From Cycas panzhihuaensis (lineage: Eukaryota; Cycadophyta): DNA of 64,000 bases. Position 1 is the first letter of the stretch. The number at the start of each line of letters is the position of its first letter. The notes under the pieces were generated by a model. That model ran no database searches. It was not told the origin of the DNA and saw only the letters and a list, made by a program, of their open reading frames with translations. Below are positions 23,431 to 36,783 of the stretch, one piece after another. Position numbers and translations under genes: made by a program. Where the stretch lies: positions 119,419,741 through 119,483,740 of the forward strand of contig CM041465.1 of assembly GCA_023213395.1 (NCBI GenBank), read 5' to 3'.

Positions 23431-25819
23431 AGGGTCATCAGGATTTGCTAACTGCTGATCACGAGTTCGACCCTCCTTGCGTAGAACGGCAAGGTAGCCC
23501 CACCCAAGCCCAACTCGAGGCTTTGTCCCCATTATTTTACTTTTTTATTTCATTTTATGCATTTACATTCGGGAAGGAGAAAAAACGAGAAAGGACAAAA
23601 AAATAAATAAATAAAAAGTAAAAAGAAAAGGGGTCACTTTCCACCGTGTAAGGGCCATGCATGTTATTTTAGCAAAGGTAATGTAAATATTGCTAACCTA
23701 GTGCTCCTATGGATGTGGATGTGGTTTATTCAATTTTGTAATGATTTTTAACAATTGTTAAATTGGTAGAGACGGAATGTGGGTATGTGAAATTGGATTT
23801 CTCTCAACATTTCTTTCAAAAACCTTGCAAATCTCGTATACGTTTGTCTTCGCATTTGTTGTAATCAAAATATTTCTAATTCAAGTTGGCAAGAAACTTA
23901 AAATGGACTTCTACCTACCACATGTCCTGTCATCATCATCTTTGAAGCCATTGTTACTTAACCCAACCCCCTCTCTTTGGCAACCACCAGAATTTTGCCA
24001 TTATATGCAATTATTGGTTCTACTTCCCTACATAAAATTATTCCTCCCACTCCCCCTAATCAAGGATCTCTTATCTTCTCCCTTGGACCTTACTTCCCTC
24101 TAAAATAAAAGCTTAGCCCCCTCCATGGGACTAACCTATAAATAATTAAGCCAATTTTATAAATAATTAAGATAATTCATTGAAAATATCTCACCAAATC
24201 ATTGAAAAATTTTGTTTATGTGATAACATTCAATAGCCTTTAATGGGGGTAATGCTCTTCACTAGAGTAGAAAGCAGTAATGTCAATTTGATAATTTGTT
24301 AGCTATGACCATGTAAAGTTGGGAATACCTATAAGCATAAATATATTTGGTTTATGTATGGAGGGGAACATTAGCATGGTAATTGGCCATAGATACATTT
24401 GAGTAGATCAAATAAAGTAGAGACCTCAAATATATTAACAAGAAACACGATGTAAAGTAATTATTTTTAAAAATAATGACTTGTTCTTACTTTTTCATTT
24501 TCTTGTTTTTTTGTTTATGTATTTTCAAAAGTAAGTTCTAATTATTTGGTGTGCCGTGTTTAATGGTGTTTGAAATATTGATGTTTTTTATTATATATTC
24601 CACGGGTTATATGTGGCATGGAGGTGTGTGCATTCACATTAAATGCCTTAATTGAAAGGTTGTAGTGGATATTAAAACTCTTAGAAACCACTCCAAGGAT
24701 AAATGTATTTAAATGTAGGTGTGGATGCTAGAGATTCCACATTATTATATGTGTTATTGTGGATAGTAGCTTGTATATTGCATATGGGTTATCATGGTTA
24801 GACCAACCTTTCTTTTTCTTTTCATTGTTCATTCTGTGGAATATAGTAATATTTGTATAAATGTATGCTCTTATGCTTTATTTTAAGTTATATGAAATCA
24901 TATCTATATTAGATCTATAGTTAAGTCTTAAATTACAAATGAAATACTTAGATTTTGATTATATATTATGGCTAAGATTACATAGATTAAATATTAGTGT
25001 TTAAATTTTTGATACTTTTATATGTTGTTTATTTTTTGCTTGTATTTAAGTATTCTTAATATGTAAAATTTAGCTTTCCAACGTTCAATAATTCATTTGA
25101 TATACAAATTTATTGAAATTGTGCACTAAATTATATTAAAACAACAAATATTGATCACATCTTGACCAACATGCTTATTTATATCATCAGGGTAGATGCC
25201 CTTAAATAGGGTATATCACAAAAACTGACTTCACATCCTCAAGCCAATGTTAATTTTAACAATGATATTACCTTGTAATCCACTATTAGAAGATGATATT
25301 TAATACAAATGAAACCATCTTCTAAAATTTTAATTTGGTGATAATTTATGTTGTTTATTTAAGGATATATGCATAAATGATATAGCATGGTGATTTTTAT
25401 TGGTGATAATTCATTATAAATTAGTAATGAAATGCTATCAAGTAAGTAATCACTTATACCATCTTTTTAAGATTGAAATAATGTAACATTATATAGTATA
25501 TTATTTAATGTCTATTTGGCCCTTTAGGGTATGTCCCATACGTAATAGCTCTATTATGGCATTATACATTTTATTTTGTTTTGTTTTGTTTTGTTATGAA
25601 TAATACTTTTATTGATCAAAAAAATTACATGCAATCAATAAAAAAAATGCTAGGGGAGTGTTGTTAGTTTTCAATGTATCACCTAGAGGGGTGGAGGGGA
25701 TGATGTTCTCTCCCCTAGTGTTAGGATTATATATATATATATATATATATATAATCGATATGAGTAACCTAAGTCATCTTTGCACCCAATTACCTATTGG
25801 GGGAGCAACAAAGCCCCAA

Positions 25820-25886
<67 letters not shown>

Positions 25887-26031
25887 CGATATGAGTAACC
25901 TAAGTCATCTTCTCACCCAATTACCTATTGGGGGAGCAACAAAGCCCCAACCATCATCCCTTAGGGAGATCTTCTCTCACTTTTCAACTTTTATAGACTA
26001 GCTCTATACTAATTGAGACCAAGATTTAAGC
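23431..26031. other. non-coding stretch between host gene and element C
   Basis: A+T-rich. 23777-24103 is open for 108 codons with no family features. A TTTTG simple repeat lies near 25567-25597. The inverted words CTAGGGGAG (25651) and CTCCCCTAG (25710) could form a hairpin. 23440-23640 has a TTCGA box and an A-rich end that might be a SINE relic. Confidence 0.6.
25729..25954. repeat. TA microsatellites with a 72-bp segment in two direct copies
   Basis: (TA)n at about 25729-25752 and 25824-25884. After each comes the same segment, ATCGATATGAGTAACCTAAG...AAGCCCCAACCAT (25753-25823 and 25884-25954), with one or two differences. It is a recent tandem duplication or slippage. Confidence 0.85.
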
Positions 26032-26433
26032 TGAGATAATTCTTCTTGCAGGTGCTCCTTAAGTGATAGAAAAACAACAATTCACAACCACTTTATTCTA
26101 ATCAACAAGGATAAATAAATTATTAAAGACTCTCACAAAGCACAAGAGTATTAATTGATCACCAAAGGAAGAGTATCGAAGTACAACCTTTTATAAGAGC
26201 AATATCAAGCTAGCTCTCTTTTACAATCTATGGCCTCTATATAAACAAAAAAGGGTTATTTCCAAGCAATCCTATTGGTGGCCCTAGTAGGCTTACATTC
26301 TACTGGACAATTAAATGACCTTGCATTCCATTGGCCAACTTATGGGCCCATGCACAAGGTTCCATAACTAACCTTATGGTAGCTCTTTACTTATCAGTGC
26401 TTTACATAACTTAGCAAGATGAGTTATGTAATA
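26032..26433 (-). repeat. element C 3' LTR
   Basis: 402 bp beginning TGAGATAATTCTTC on the plus strand and ending near TATGTAATA. It matches 51439-51853 with scattered substitutions and a short extra segment in the right copy. Confidence 0.88.
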
Positions 26434-26447
26434 GGTCCCCCTCCTTG
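26434..26447 (-). other. element C polypurine tract
   Basis: The minus strand reads AAGGAGGGGGACC immediately before the 3' LTR, a clear polypurine tract. Confidence 0.75.
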
Positions 26448-26599
26448 AGATGTTGAGTCCTCGAGGCATTTAAGGTGTGGATACTGCTAACAAAATCATT
26501 GGATTCCCAAGTTGTTTCATCTAAGCTGCACTCGGCCCATTATATTAAATATTCTAAAATTAACTAGTTATGGGGACAGTGTTATCTGATAATCAATAT

Positions 26600-29297
26600 A
26601 CGTTATGGAGGTATAGTCAAAGATTGCTCTTAATCCAAAACTTGTAGGGTTGTTTAGGGGACATGGGTTTTGTTAGTATAATTTTGGAGACAAGAAATAT
26701 GAAAAACATTATAGATGTTGGTGGTAGAGGGAAGGTCAATAGTGTATACAACTTCATCAATACATTTAAGGACTTTGTAGGGGCCATAATATTGAGGGCT
26801 ATGTTTGTGGTTCTTATGGTGGTTGAGAGATTGTTGCTTATAAGGTTATAGACGAAGGAACACAAGATCACCAATATTAAAGGAGTGATCTGATCAGTGA
26901 CGATCTACTAATTGTTTCATTTGATTTAGGGCCATGGATAGATTTTGTTTGAGGGTGTGGAGGATTTGATCTATGTACTATAATTTTTGTTGTACTACAA
27001 CTATGCAGAGATTGGTGGCTAAGGTATGATGGGAAGGTGGGGGATATCCATAGAGGGCCAAAAATAATGACATTGTAATGGCTAAATGATACGAGGAGTT
27101 GTACCAATACTTAGCTAGAGCTAACCATGTTATCTATTTAGATTAGTTGCTAGATGCAAAACATCATAAGTCTTCAAAGTTTTATTAAGGACCTATATTT
27201 GACCATCAGTCTATGGATGATACACTGAGCTCATATTAAATGATGTTCATAAGGCATGAAATAGCTCCTTTAGAAGGAGCCAGTGAATGTAAGATCACGA
27301 ACATACATGATAGTAAATGGGAAGCCATGCAAGTAAAATATTATTTGGAGGTAAATGTTAGTGATGCAAGGTGCTTTATATGAAGTCTGGATAAGTAAGA
27401 AGTGGGTACATTTTGTTAACTTATCAATGACTACTAAAATAGAGTCATACCTAGCAGATAATAGGAGTCTCATGATAAAATCCATGGCAATATTTTACTA
27501 TTTACTTGATGAGATATGTAGAGGTTAAAGGAGACTCAATTGGGGTTTCATATCAACTTTGTTATGCTAGTACATGTCGCATTTATAAACAAATGTGAGG
27601 ATAGTAGATTTCATTACTAGCCAAAAGAAGTTAGATCAAATCCTGCAATAAGTCTTGTCAAATCTAGAATGGCCACCTAGTGGGGAGGAATGTTATTTTG
27701 ATAAAATCTTGGGAATGAAAGTTGAGTGGGAATATATAAAGATGTAGTTTTAGTATAATAAAAGATTGTTATGGACATACCAATCCTTGTATATATGGAC
27801 CTTATCAGCTCAATATAAAAAGTCTGATTGGCATTAGTTATTTATGGCCAAATCATGTATCAATATCGGTTGCAGGAATGAAATAACATGAATGGTAGGG
27901 TCCTCAGGGTGACGAGTGTTGTCATTAGACATAAGAGGGGGCAATCATGAGAGGGTATCTTCCATAACATTATCTTTTCCCTTATTGTATATGATTATAA
28001 AGTAAAAAACTTGAAGGTAGTTAACCCATTTGGCTTGTTCTTCTAAGAGGACTGGTTGGTCCAGTAGGTGATGAAGGTCATGATCATCAATGAGGATAAA
28101 GAATTTTGAACCAAGTAGATATTGTTGCTATTTTTTAACAGCATGAAGGATGGCCCACATTTCTTTTTGATAGGTGGATAGCCTACACTCGTGTTCCTTG
28201 AGTTTTCTACTTTCAAAAGCTATAGGGTAGAACTCTTATATTAAGACTACACTCAGTTCAAATCTAGCGGCATTGCATTCTAATTAGAATGGGCAAGTAA
28301 AGTTTGGTGAAGCCAAAACTAGGGTGGTTGTTATAACTTCCTCAAGGTGGAGGAAGGCCTCATTGGCCCAAGGAGACCATTAAAAGGAATCTTTCCTAAG
28401 TAGGTTAGTTAAAGGGGTGGTTAAGGTGGAATAATTTCAGACGAATCGACAATAAAATTTGGTAAGTCCTAGGAAGGCCCACAATTGGGTAAGAGTCTTA
28501 GGGATTGACTAATTAGTTATGACTAAAATTTTTTTAGGATACACGCAAACCCCTATGGATAATATGATGTAACCAAGGTATTGCAGTTTAGTTTTCTTAA
28601 ACTCACATTTGGAGAGTTTGGCATATAATTTATTCTTGGCCAAGATTTGGAGAATTATTTCTAAATGCCAAATATAAGTAGGCATGTTTGGGCTATATAT
28701 AAGAATATTGTCAAAGAAGATGATGATAAATTTTACATAGGTATGGGGAAAATATTTTATTCATAAGGGCCTGAAAGGTAGCCAGAATATTACAGAAGCC
28801 AAAAGGCATGACTTAAAACTCAAAGTGGCCATGGTGGGTTCATAAGGTTATTTTGTGTTGATCCTTTGGTAGGATGGAGATCTTGTAATCGCCCTACTAT
28901 AGATCGAGTTTAGTAAAAATCACAACACCATGGATCTCATCTAATATGCCATCAATTTGTAGCTTAGGGAACTTGTTTTTTATAGTGATTTTATTTAATG
29001 CATGATAATCACCACAAAGTTGGAAGGAGCCATCATTTTTATAAACTAGAATGATGGGTGTGGCATACAGGCTTTTGCCAAGTTAAATGATGTCCATATT
29101 TATTAATTCCTTAGTGATTTTTTTGATTTCATTTTTTTGGAAATATGAGTTCCTATATGGCTGAAGACTAATCGAGTCATGCAAATTTTGTAACTCAGTA
29201 GTGTGATAGTAACCTTAATCTAGTGGGAGGCTAGCAGGTAGTGGAGCAAATACTAATTAGTAATGATTCAATACTTGCTAGATATCAAGGTGGATAT
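26600..29297 (-). pseudogene. element C pol, copy 1 (integrase, RNase H, RT)
   Basis: Minus-strand landmarks: integrase tail at 26620-26880 (GDLVFLRL, YYGPYKVLK, VFHISCLQNY). Integrase core at 27270-27485 (ARYDSILVVIDKLTKCTHF, with the first catalytic Asp; second motif VRDLTF). RNase H near 27950-28250. RT near 28300-29200 with KFIIIFFDNILIYS at about 28705-28745. The active-site pair is FFDN rather than FFDD, and copy 2 has the same change. The RT is separated from its protease by element D. Multiple stops. Confidence 0.85.
29293..29297 (+). other. target-site duplication of element D, left copy (GATAT)
   Basis: GATAT precedes the left LTR and TATAT follows the right LTR (45716-45720), 4 of 5 equal. 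The uninterrupted sister sequence near 48430 reads GGTGGATATCTAA, confirming that the flanks were once joined there. Confidence 0.75.
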
Positions 29298-31874
29298 TGT
29301 TTCCCGGCTTCCGGGAATGGATACGGAATCACCGACTCAGGTAAGTGCAGGTATGTCTCTCGCATTATCATCGCTTTCTTTTACTGGATGTTTGTTTGCG
29401 TATCTGCATGTGTATGACTTTGTGGGCGACCTTGTAGTCGTCCACACTTATTTTTAGCCTATGACGACTATAGCAGGGGCACACTCCCAGCGAGTGTGGC
29501 ACCCTGGTGACCATATTATATCCCGCATCTGCCCTCCTCGCTCCAGGATCCACTAGGTTTCAACCACCTCCGCCCGTGTGATGACTCATCATCGTTGGGT
29601 TAACTTGCCACCCTATTTGAGTCCTATTTTTGCTCCCTTGGACCCGTTTGTTGGCTTGTTTGCTCCCGGGTAGATGTTCTAGCTTTCTATTAGTCTTTTC
29701 GGTCATCTGCCCCGACTGGGCCGGTGGTGGGCCCCATTTTCGGCTCTAGGTGCGTCTGGCAGTTTTTCACGATCTTGGCCGGAATGTCCGTGGTACTGTG
29801 AAATTCTCGTGATCTGTCTCAGGTGCTTTTTAAAAATTTGCCGTGGCAATTTCGCATTTATTACGAAACTGCCACGTGGCTCGCGCCTTATTTCTCTTCC
29901 AGCTACGCCCTAATCACCTGCTTTAGGGTTTTGCTTGAGTACTTAAGCCCTTTTTGGCTCATTTTCAAGGGTTCTTTGGCTCACTTTTGGAATTGCTCTC
30001 AAGGAAACATCACCACCTCTTGCTCTTCTCTGCATGCATGTTCTTTGCTACTAGACCAGCGTCCCTCCTTGACGCTCTCCTTTGGGCGTGGGTGAGACAT
30101 TCTCCTAGCCCCTCAAACGCCTTGGAGGGCCCCTTTGGAGTGGTTTCTAGTTGATCTTTGCCTGGGCAACCCTGGCGCCCCAAGTGCAGGTGTTTCCCAT
30201 CACATCTCCGTAGCAGGGTCTCAAACCTGCTCTACTTCAGATCTGGACTGATTTCTCAGCCCCTCTTCACTGCTCCTTGGCTGAGGCAAATCCCTTGCCT
30301 CTCCTCTTCAGGTATTCCTTGTTTTGTACTGGTTTTTCTTGTGATATTTATGCTTAAACTTGTTTGCTCCTGTTTGTTTCTTGAGAGTTGGTTTTCCTCC
30401 CTTTTAAGGACTGCTATACCACTCTTTCTGTGCTTCTTGCCTGCGTTTGCTACTCAAGGCAGCGGCGTTGAGGGGCGGCATATGTTTTGGAGAGGAGCTG
30501 GGTGGATTCCGTACCACCTTCCACGCTCCCTAAGCGGCTCTAAGCCCTCCAAAGCCTCCCTCTCATCCCGTGCTACCCTTGGCTTGCAAACAAGGGTTTG
30601 AAGGCTCCCTTTAGTTGCCCAAACCAGCGCTGTCACAAGTTGCAGCGCTGATTTGGGGCCTTTTTCTCAGGTTTGGGCATCATTCATAAGTCCCAACCGT
30701 TGGTTCGTGCTTCACCTTTTCTTCCCGGTCACCCGGTTTGCTCCTCATAGTATCCTGGTTCGCCGTGGGTGTCCTTGGGCCTCTCCTTGCCCTTTTTGCT
30801 TCCGTTTTCCAACCCTTGCTCTCAACTTTATCCTCGCTACCTCGTGGCTCTTGAGGGGAGGTTAGGGCACCATTTGCGGGAGGTAGGCCACTCTGAGGCT
30901 TACCCAATCATCTACTTTCACCTTGGTCACTTTCTTTTGGTACTTTCATTGTTGGATTAGCACTAACGCATGTATATTCCGGTTCTTGTTTATGTTATTT
31001 AGGTATATATTATTAGAGTTTTGTGTTGCATGTTAGTGTTCTTCCTTCGGGAAGAGAGAGAGACCGCTATTGCTTGCAGGTATTTGGGAAGTGCGGAGAA
31101 CATCGCCCGTTGGTCTCGTTACCGGTAAGCACCATTGCACGCGTTATGTTTTTATACTGCTTCATTTATTAGTTGGTGCTCCCTTTCTTTCTTTGGTATC
31201 GCATGTGATTTTCTGGGGAAGGTAAGGAAGCCCCTCTTTCGCATGCATGACATCTCGCATCTGACGTCGGCGGGTGGTTGGGTGCTCCTCGAGAAGGCTT
31301 CTTCATCTCGCACGCCCTCGGTCCAGGTGCACGTTTCGCCCCCCTTTGCTACCTCTTTTTTCTTTTATTTCTCTCTTAGTAACTAGCACATTGAAAGATA
31401 AAAGGGAAAATTGGTTTGGTACTTGTTTGCGATTCGTTTGACTTGTTACATGTATCTTCACCGTTCGTAGGAAATATTGTAGGAGCCCTCCTCTCCCCTA
31501 CCTTTCCTTCTCTCTCCTTAACCACACAAGTGCCTTGCTTCTTGCATCACTCGTGTACCCGGTTAAGTTATGTAGGCTTACTCTTGGCCTATCTCCATTA
31601 GGTCCTCTCTTCCCCCCTTCTGGCCACCCAAGGGTGGGAGGATCCTACCTCTAGGTCAACCCAGTTTTGCCCTACGCACCTTCACCCCTTGTTCGAAGCG
31701 GTGAAGGGTCACCCGATAGTAGCCATACTCCATTGCAGATCCCGAACTCGCGCTCCAGCGCACGGGGCGCTCTGCGTGATAGTTACTCACCGTTTAGGTT
31801 CCACCTTCTATCATTTCACCACTCACTCTCCCCCACACCTATCAGTTAGGTAGTTATCCATGTAGTAGCGTCCA
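29298..31874 (+). repeat. element D 5' LTR (2577 bp)
   Basis: Starts TGTTTCCCGGC and ends GCGTCCA. Aligns throughout with 43149-45715, at roughly 90% identity or a little more by eye. Many differences are C/T or G/A changes, often at CpG (for example CTCGCATT against CTCACATT), plus small indels. Open frames inside are not conserved as proteins between the two LTRs, so I treat them as chance. Confidence 0.9.
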
Positions 31875-31875
31875 C

Positions 31876-31893
31876 TGGCGACCATACTGGGGA
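31876..31893 (+). other. element D primer-binding site, tRNA-Arg type
   Basis: TGGCGACCATACTGGGGA begins 1 nt after the LTR. The TGGCGAC...CTGGGGA form is that known from Ogre/Tat elements, and differs from the initiator-Met site of the other elements here. Confidence 0.8.
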
Positions 31894-32048
31894 CTGCCAG
31901 TAAGGGAGCTAGTTTTCACTCTCTTCGGTTGGTTTCACTACTCTCGTGTGATCCTTTTTATACCTACCTCGACCTCCACGTTGGGCAGCCCCCAACGCGT
32001 GTGTTTTACCGCTCTTTCTCTTTTCCTAACATCGTCAGTTGACCTTGC

Positions 32049-34366
32049 ATGCGACATTTTTCTCGTCGGTTGCGCGGTCTACCTCCATTGTTAGAAGACC
32101 CCGAGTATCGCCTTCTTACTTCGTCAGATTTCGATCCGACTATGGAGGGATACTCTTCCGATTGGACCTACCACACTTCAACCTTGGAAACCCATGCTTT
32201 TCCTTCTGTTATTCCCGGGTCCACCCGAGTGGGTGACGACCCCCTTTATTACCCAAATGACCAACACTTTTCACTTGATGCCCATCCTTCTACCCATGAC
32301 GTGGAAGGATCCGTTCCTCTCGAGGTTTGCCACGTAGTTGGCGACTCTTATGAGGAACATTCTGAGGAACCTACTTTGTTTGAGGTTCCGATCACCTCTT
32401 ACGAGTATGTAAGGACTCCTCCTGCTGACGTAGTTGAAGCTCTCAATGAGTGTCGCCGCGCGGCACGCTTGCAACCACATCCTGGATGGCTTGAGGATGC
32501 CCTTCGTGGAGGAGCCTCTTTCTCTTCTGCTTCTCCCCCTCATGCTTCATCCTCATCCACTCTTCCTTCGATAACGAATCCCTTCGTGCCTACACGTGTA
32601 TCCCACTCGTTTCCTATTCCTGCAGTGGGGGCACGTGTTACACCTTCCATCCCTCATCAAGGTCCTAATGCCTTAGGATCTTCTCATGGTGTGTCTTTCC
32701 CTCAACTGAAGGTTAGCATACTCGTTCCTAACCAAACCAATGTGCCATCCCCTAACATGGCACATACCGTCCCTAGTAGGCCTGCCGGTCCTACTAGCCT
32801 TCCAATCACTAGTTATGTGGGATCCACTCCCACGCATCCTCCAACCCAAAACATTGGTGCTTCCTTCTATGCTCCCCCAGGGTATACTTCTCAGCCTTGG
32901 GGGCAGGGTAGAGGAAGCCATCTTCCCGTTTATGGGGTGGATCCGCTACACCCATATGGGGTCGCTCCACCTACAGGTGGCCCATATGGGTAAAACCCAG
33001 TTCCGCATCCCTCTTGCCCATCTTCCAGCCAATTACATCCATTGTGCCTTTGAGGGCAGACTCCCTTCAAGGCACCTATTCCCATGCCTCTTTTCGTGAG
33101 GCGCTTCCTCAAGGAGGGATGGGTGTCCCACCCCCATCCGCTCCTTACGCGTTACCTACTTCGACATTCGTTGATCCTACGGTCCAGGCAAGGGCACGTC
33201 CCTTCATGGACTTTAGGTCAACTCCTCTTTCGGTTGAGGCGTTGCGAACCAACTTACCGCCTCATCCCCCTGAAGTTCCTAGATTCGATGGGACTTCGTC
33301 ATGAACCCGTGAGCATGTCCGTAGTTTTTCTATGGCATGCATTGATTACTGGGCTTACGACCATATTTTGATGAAACTATTCCCGCGATCCTTGCAGGGT
33401 GACGCCCTCAAATGGTTCTACCGTCTCCCTGCCCACTCAATCCATTCATTCCAGCAATTGGTGGACGAGTTTATCAACTATTTTGATATAGCTCGTCCAT
33501 TCGAGAGCGGAATAAAATCCCTTCTTTCGCTCAAACAAGGTCACGATGAGATGAATCGTGACTTTGTACGGCGATTCCACGACTTGCTTCACTCCACTAA
33601 GGCAACATTGCCCGAGGAGCTAAAGCGAGACCTTTTCGTCAATGCACTTCGTCCCAAAGTCCACGTAGAAGTCCTCAAGATGGGGGCGACTACATGTGAC
33701 TCCGCGATCACCAAGTGTTTGGCGTTGGAGGCTATTGAGATCCAAGCCGGTCTCAAGAAACCTCTTAAGCCCTCACAACGCCGTGAGGCACCACCCCCTA
33801 CCAAGGATACCAAACCTTCCTAACTGATGCGATCATCCTCTCATCCTACCGAGAGGACTCTAGACCCTCTCACATCAACTATACGCTCGTTCGAGCGTAC
33901 GATGAAGGAACTCAAGCTCCAAGCTCCTTCATCCCCTACATTAAATAAACAAGTCCAACAAACTACCCAAGCTCCTCTTCCCAGGAATGGAAATGCCCAG
34001 TCCTCTCAAGCGATAAGGTCTGACCCTCCGCTTGAGAAGAAGTGGTGCTCCATTCATGGGGATTGCTTCCATGACGATTCGCGTTGTAGGGCCCAGCATC
34101 CTAAGGATGTCCCTCGACGCGATCCTTCCCCCAAACGGGTCTCAAGGCCTAATTTGGATCAGCCAGTTCACAAGGATCCGTTCCCTAAACACGGGGAACG
34201 CGATCGCAACACCCAAACCAAGAATAACCGTAACCGAGGAAGATCGCCTGATTCCCGTCCTTCCCGCGATAAAGGGAAGGGCAGTTGGAACTCGTCTTCC
34301 TCTTCTCGTTCTCCTAGCCGTCGCACCCCGTCGCCTTCACGACCACCGGAGCGGGGAAGAAGGTGA
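32049..34366 (+). pseudogene. element D gag
   Basis: The first ATG after the leader, at 32049, opens 314 codons of Pro/Ser-rich sequence, broken near 32991. 33014-33304 continues the Pro-rich part in another frame. 33332-33823 is the Retrotrans_gag core (YDHILMKLFPRSLQGDALKW, FYRLPAHSIHSFQQLVDEF, NRDFVRRFHDL), ending in TAA. 33827-34366 continues in the same frame after the stop with WCSIHGDCFHDDSRC, a C-x2-H-x4-H-x4-C knuckle of the Tat gag type, and an Arg/Ser-rich tail. Decayed by frameshifts and one stop. Confidence 0.85.
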
Positions 34367-34419
34367 TCCGGTTGTGAAGCAACTCCCACTTTTGCCCTTA
34401 CGATCTCAAGCCTAAGGAA

Positions 34420-35419
34420 GTGGCGAGCTTCTTGTTCTTAGCTCCTTTCGACCCTCTTGGGAGACCCTTCCTCAGGAAGTCCCTCTCTTCCCAAGGCTAT
34501 TCACATGCGCCCATGTCGTTCACGATTTTGAAGGGCACTTACAACCTCAGGAAGGGTAAGCCCTTCTCCGTCGTTAACGAGCTTCATACTGATCATTGCG
34601 GGGATGTCCTTGATGGACGTTCGAGGAGTTGCCACGGCGGGCCCTCCTCTGGAAGCTTTAGGGTCAAGTGATGCTTTGTCCACGCTTTGGGTGTCGCCCA
34701 AGGTAGTTGACCTGTTATTTCCTTTGATCCTAAGGATCTTCCTCCCAGGTGAAAGGGCGTCGGTGGAACTTCCCATTCACCATCACCATCGATCGCGGGT
34801 GCACTCTTTGAAGGATTTGTCGACAGCGGTTCTTATCGATCCATGCCCTTGCGTGTCATGCAAGAGCTTGGTATCTACGCTTATGGAACCCGTTCCTTGG
34901 CGATGCGAGCTATGAGTGGCGAGAAGACCCCTTTGGGATGCAGCGATTCCGCCACCCTTGAGGGTAAGACCGTTCTTCTTAGATGTTGTAGTCCTCGACG
35001 TTGATGTGGATTACAACCTCCTTCTAGGTCATCCATGGCTCGACCAAATGGGAGCCGTGTGCTCGACTCTTTGGGGACAACTTAAATTCGTCCATGACGG
35101 ACGAATGAGAGTGATTCCCCGTGAACGCCCATTTACCAAACAAACTCGTTCCACCAGTTCGGCAAACCAAGGTTCATCTACCCATGCCTCGGCTTGCTCT
35201 ATTGGTATACCTAATCCGTCCGAAGAAGACCCCGCGTCTTCTCCCCCTAGTCTCACGCGATTCATCCCTATTGGCATTGGGAGTTACGGGTACCTTGCTT
35301 CGTTTAGTGATGATGAGTCACTTTCGGCGAAGGCAGTTGTCTTCACCCCGTCTCTTTCCTTCGCGCCAGTAGGCCGCACTTTCCCTGTTCTAGATCCCCA
35401 TCTAGAACCTTTTTCATAG
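34420..35419 (+). pseudogene. element D protease
   Basis: Near 34819 the plus strand reads VDSGSYRSMPLRVMQELG: the DSG active site is at 34822-34830. After a frameshift, 34916-35419 gives LDVVVLDVDVDYNLLLGHPW and LWGQLKFVHDGRMRVI, the usual C-terminal retropepsin part with LLGxPWL. The catalytic triad is intact, but the frame is broken between the halves. Confidence 0.82.
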
Positions 35420-35439
35420 GTGAGGCTAGCCCCTCGTGC

Positions 35440-36783
35440 GTGTCACACGTCATCGCTGGTGTTGACCCGCCTGTCGTCAGTTCTTCTTTTTCATTACCCC
35501 CCGTAGGTAATGGCTTTGAAGAATTGCCTTTCGCTCCTTCCGAGGAGCCTCTTCTTGGTTTTCCTTCAGATTTCCACGAGGAAGTTGAGCAACCCGATAG
35601 TCATCACGATCCTGTCGCTCCTACTCCCTCCAACGCTTCTTCTACTCGAAGTAAGGTCATCCATGGGGTGGATTATTTCGAGGATGACGAAGCCCTGCTT
35701 AAGCATCTAGCAGGCCTTACGCCCAACTTGCCTTCTGGTCACCACCGTCTTGGTCATCAGAAGATCCTCGCGATCGGATCCACGCTTGCTGATCCGATCC
35801 CGTCTCCTATTCCTCCTCCTCCCGTTGATCTTGCCTCTCTCCACTTCGAGGAGGGCAATGCCATGTGCATGGGGGCAACTCAAGACATAGTCTTGGCCCT
35901 GGGCAAGGTCATTAAGGTTGGGTTGGAATATTCCCCTGATGAGATAAGGGAGTACTACCTTCTATTCCAGGAGTTTCGAGACATTTTTGCATGGGATTAT
36001 GTTGACATGAAGGGAATCGACCCCTTGATTGTCACTCATAACCTCACCACCCTTCTGGCGCTGCCATACATGCGCGAGCGGCGTCCCTTCACCCGGCTCT
36101 GCACGCCGTCAAGATGGAGGTTGAGAAGCTTCTGGATGCTGGGCTCATTACTTCCATTGACTACCCTAAATGGGTCTCCAACATTGTTCCCATTGCTAAA
36201 AGAGCAGGCAATCCAGGTATATGTCGACTTCGCGACATCAACAACGCTTGTCCCAAGGACAAATTTTCGTTACCCTTCCTTGATCAAATCATTGATCGCC
36301 TTGGGATTCAGTGATGTCCCTAATGGAATGACTTCTCCGCTATAACCAAATTGATTTCTCCGAAGACCGCCATAAGGCGGCCTTCACTACTCCTGGGGCA
36401 CCTTCGCCTGAGGCGATGCCCTTTGGCCTTAAAAATGCAGGTGCTACTTACCAAAGAGCCATGCACTTTATCTTCCATGACCTCATCAACGACACGTTGG
36501 AGGTCTTCATGGATGATATGATGGGTCTTTCCGTGATAGCTATCACCCTTCCGACTTGCGTGCCATCTTCTCACGATCGCCAAGTATCACCGATCTTAAT
36601 CGCTTAAATGTGTGTTTGCCGTTATCTTGGGTAAACTCCTCGGATTCCTTGTATCTAAACAAGGAATTGATTCGACCTGACAAAGTCGGGCGATCCTCGA
36701 CGTCGCCACCTAGAACTTAACGGCAGATTAAGTCGTTTCTAGGCAGGCTTGGTTTCCTTAGGCGCTTCTTAGCTGATTTCGCT
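35440..36783 (+). pseudogene. element D reverse transcriptase
   Basis: The 35440-36345 frame reaches EFRDIFAWDYVDMKGIDP, the N-terminal RT lead of Tat elements. 36114-36314 gives VEKLLDAGLITSIDYPKWVS and NNACPKDKFSLPFLDQII. 36340-36530 gives QIDFSEDRHKAAFTTPGA, MPFGLKNAGATYQRAM and the active site FMDDM at 36506-36520. The following segment has a GKLLGFLVSKQGID motif. At least three frameshifts lie between these parts. The two catalytic Asp of the DD box remain. Confidence 0.88.

Noticed and set aside
23777-24103. 108-codon plus-strand frame
   Set aside because: No family motif, no splice or promoter support, and leucine/proline-rich composition expected from T/C-rich DNA.
29823-31849. Several open frames of 60-147 codons within the element D LTRs
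   Set aside because: The same positions in the partner LTR show frame-breaking indels, so there is no sign of protein conservation.
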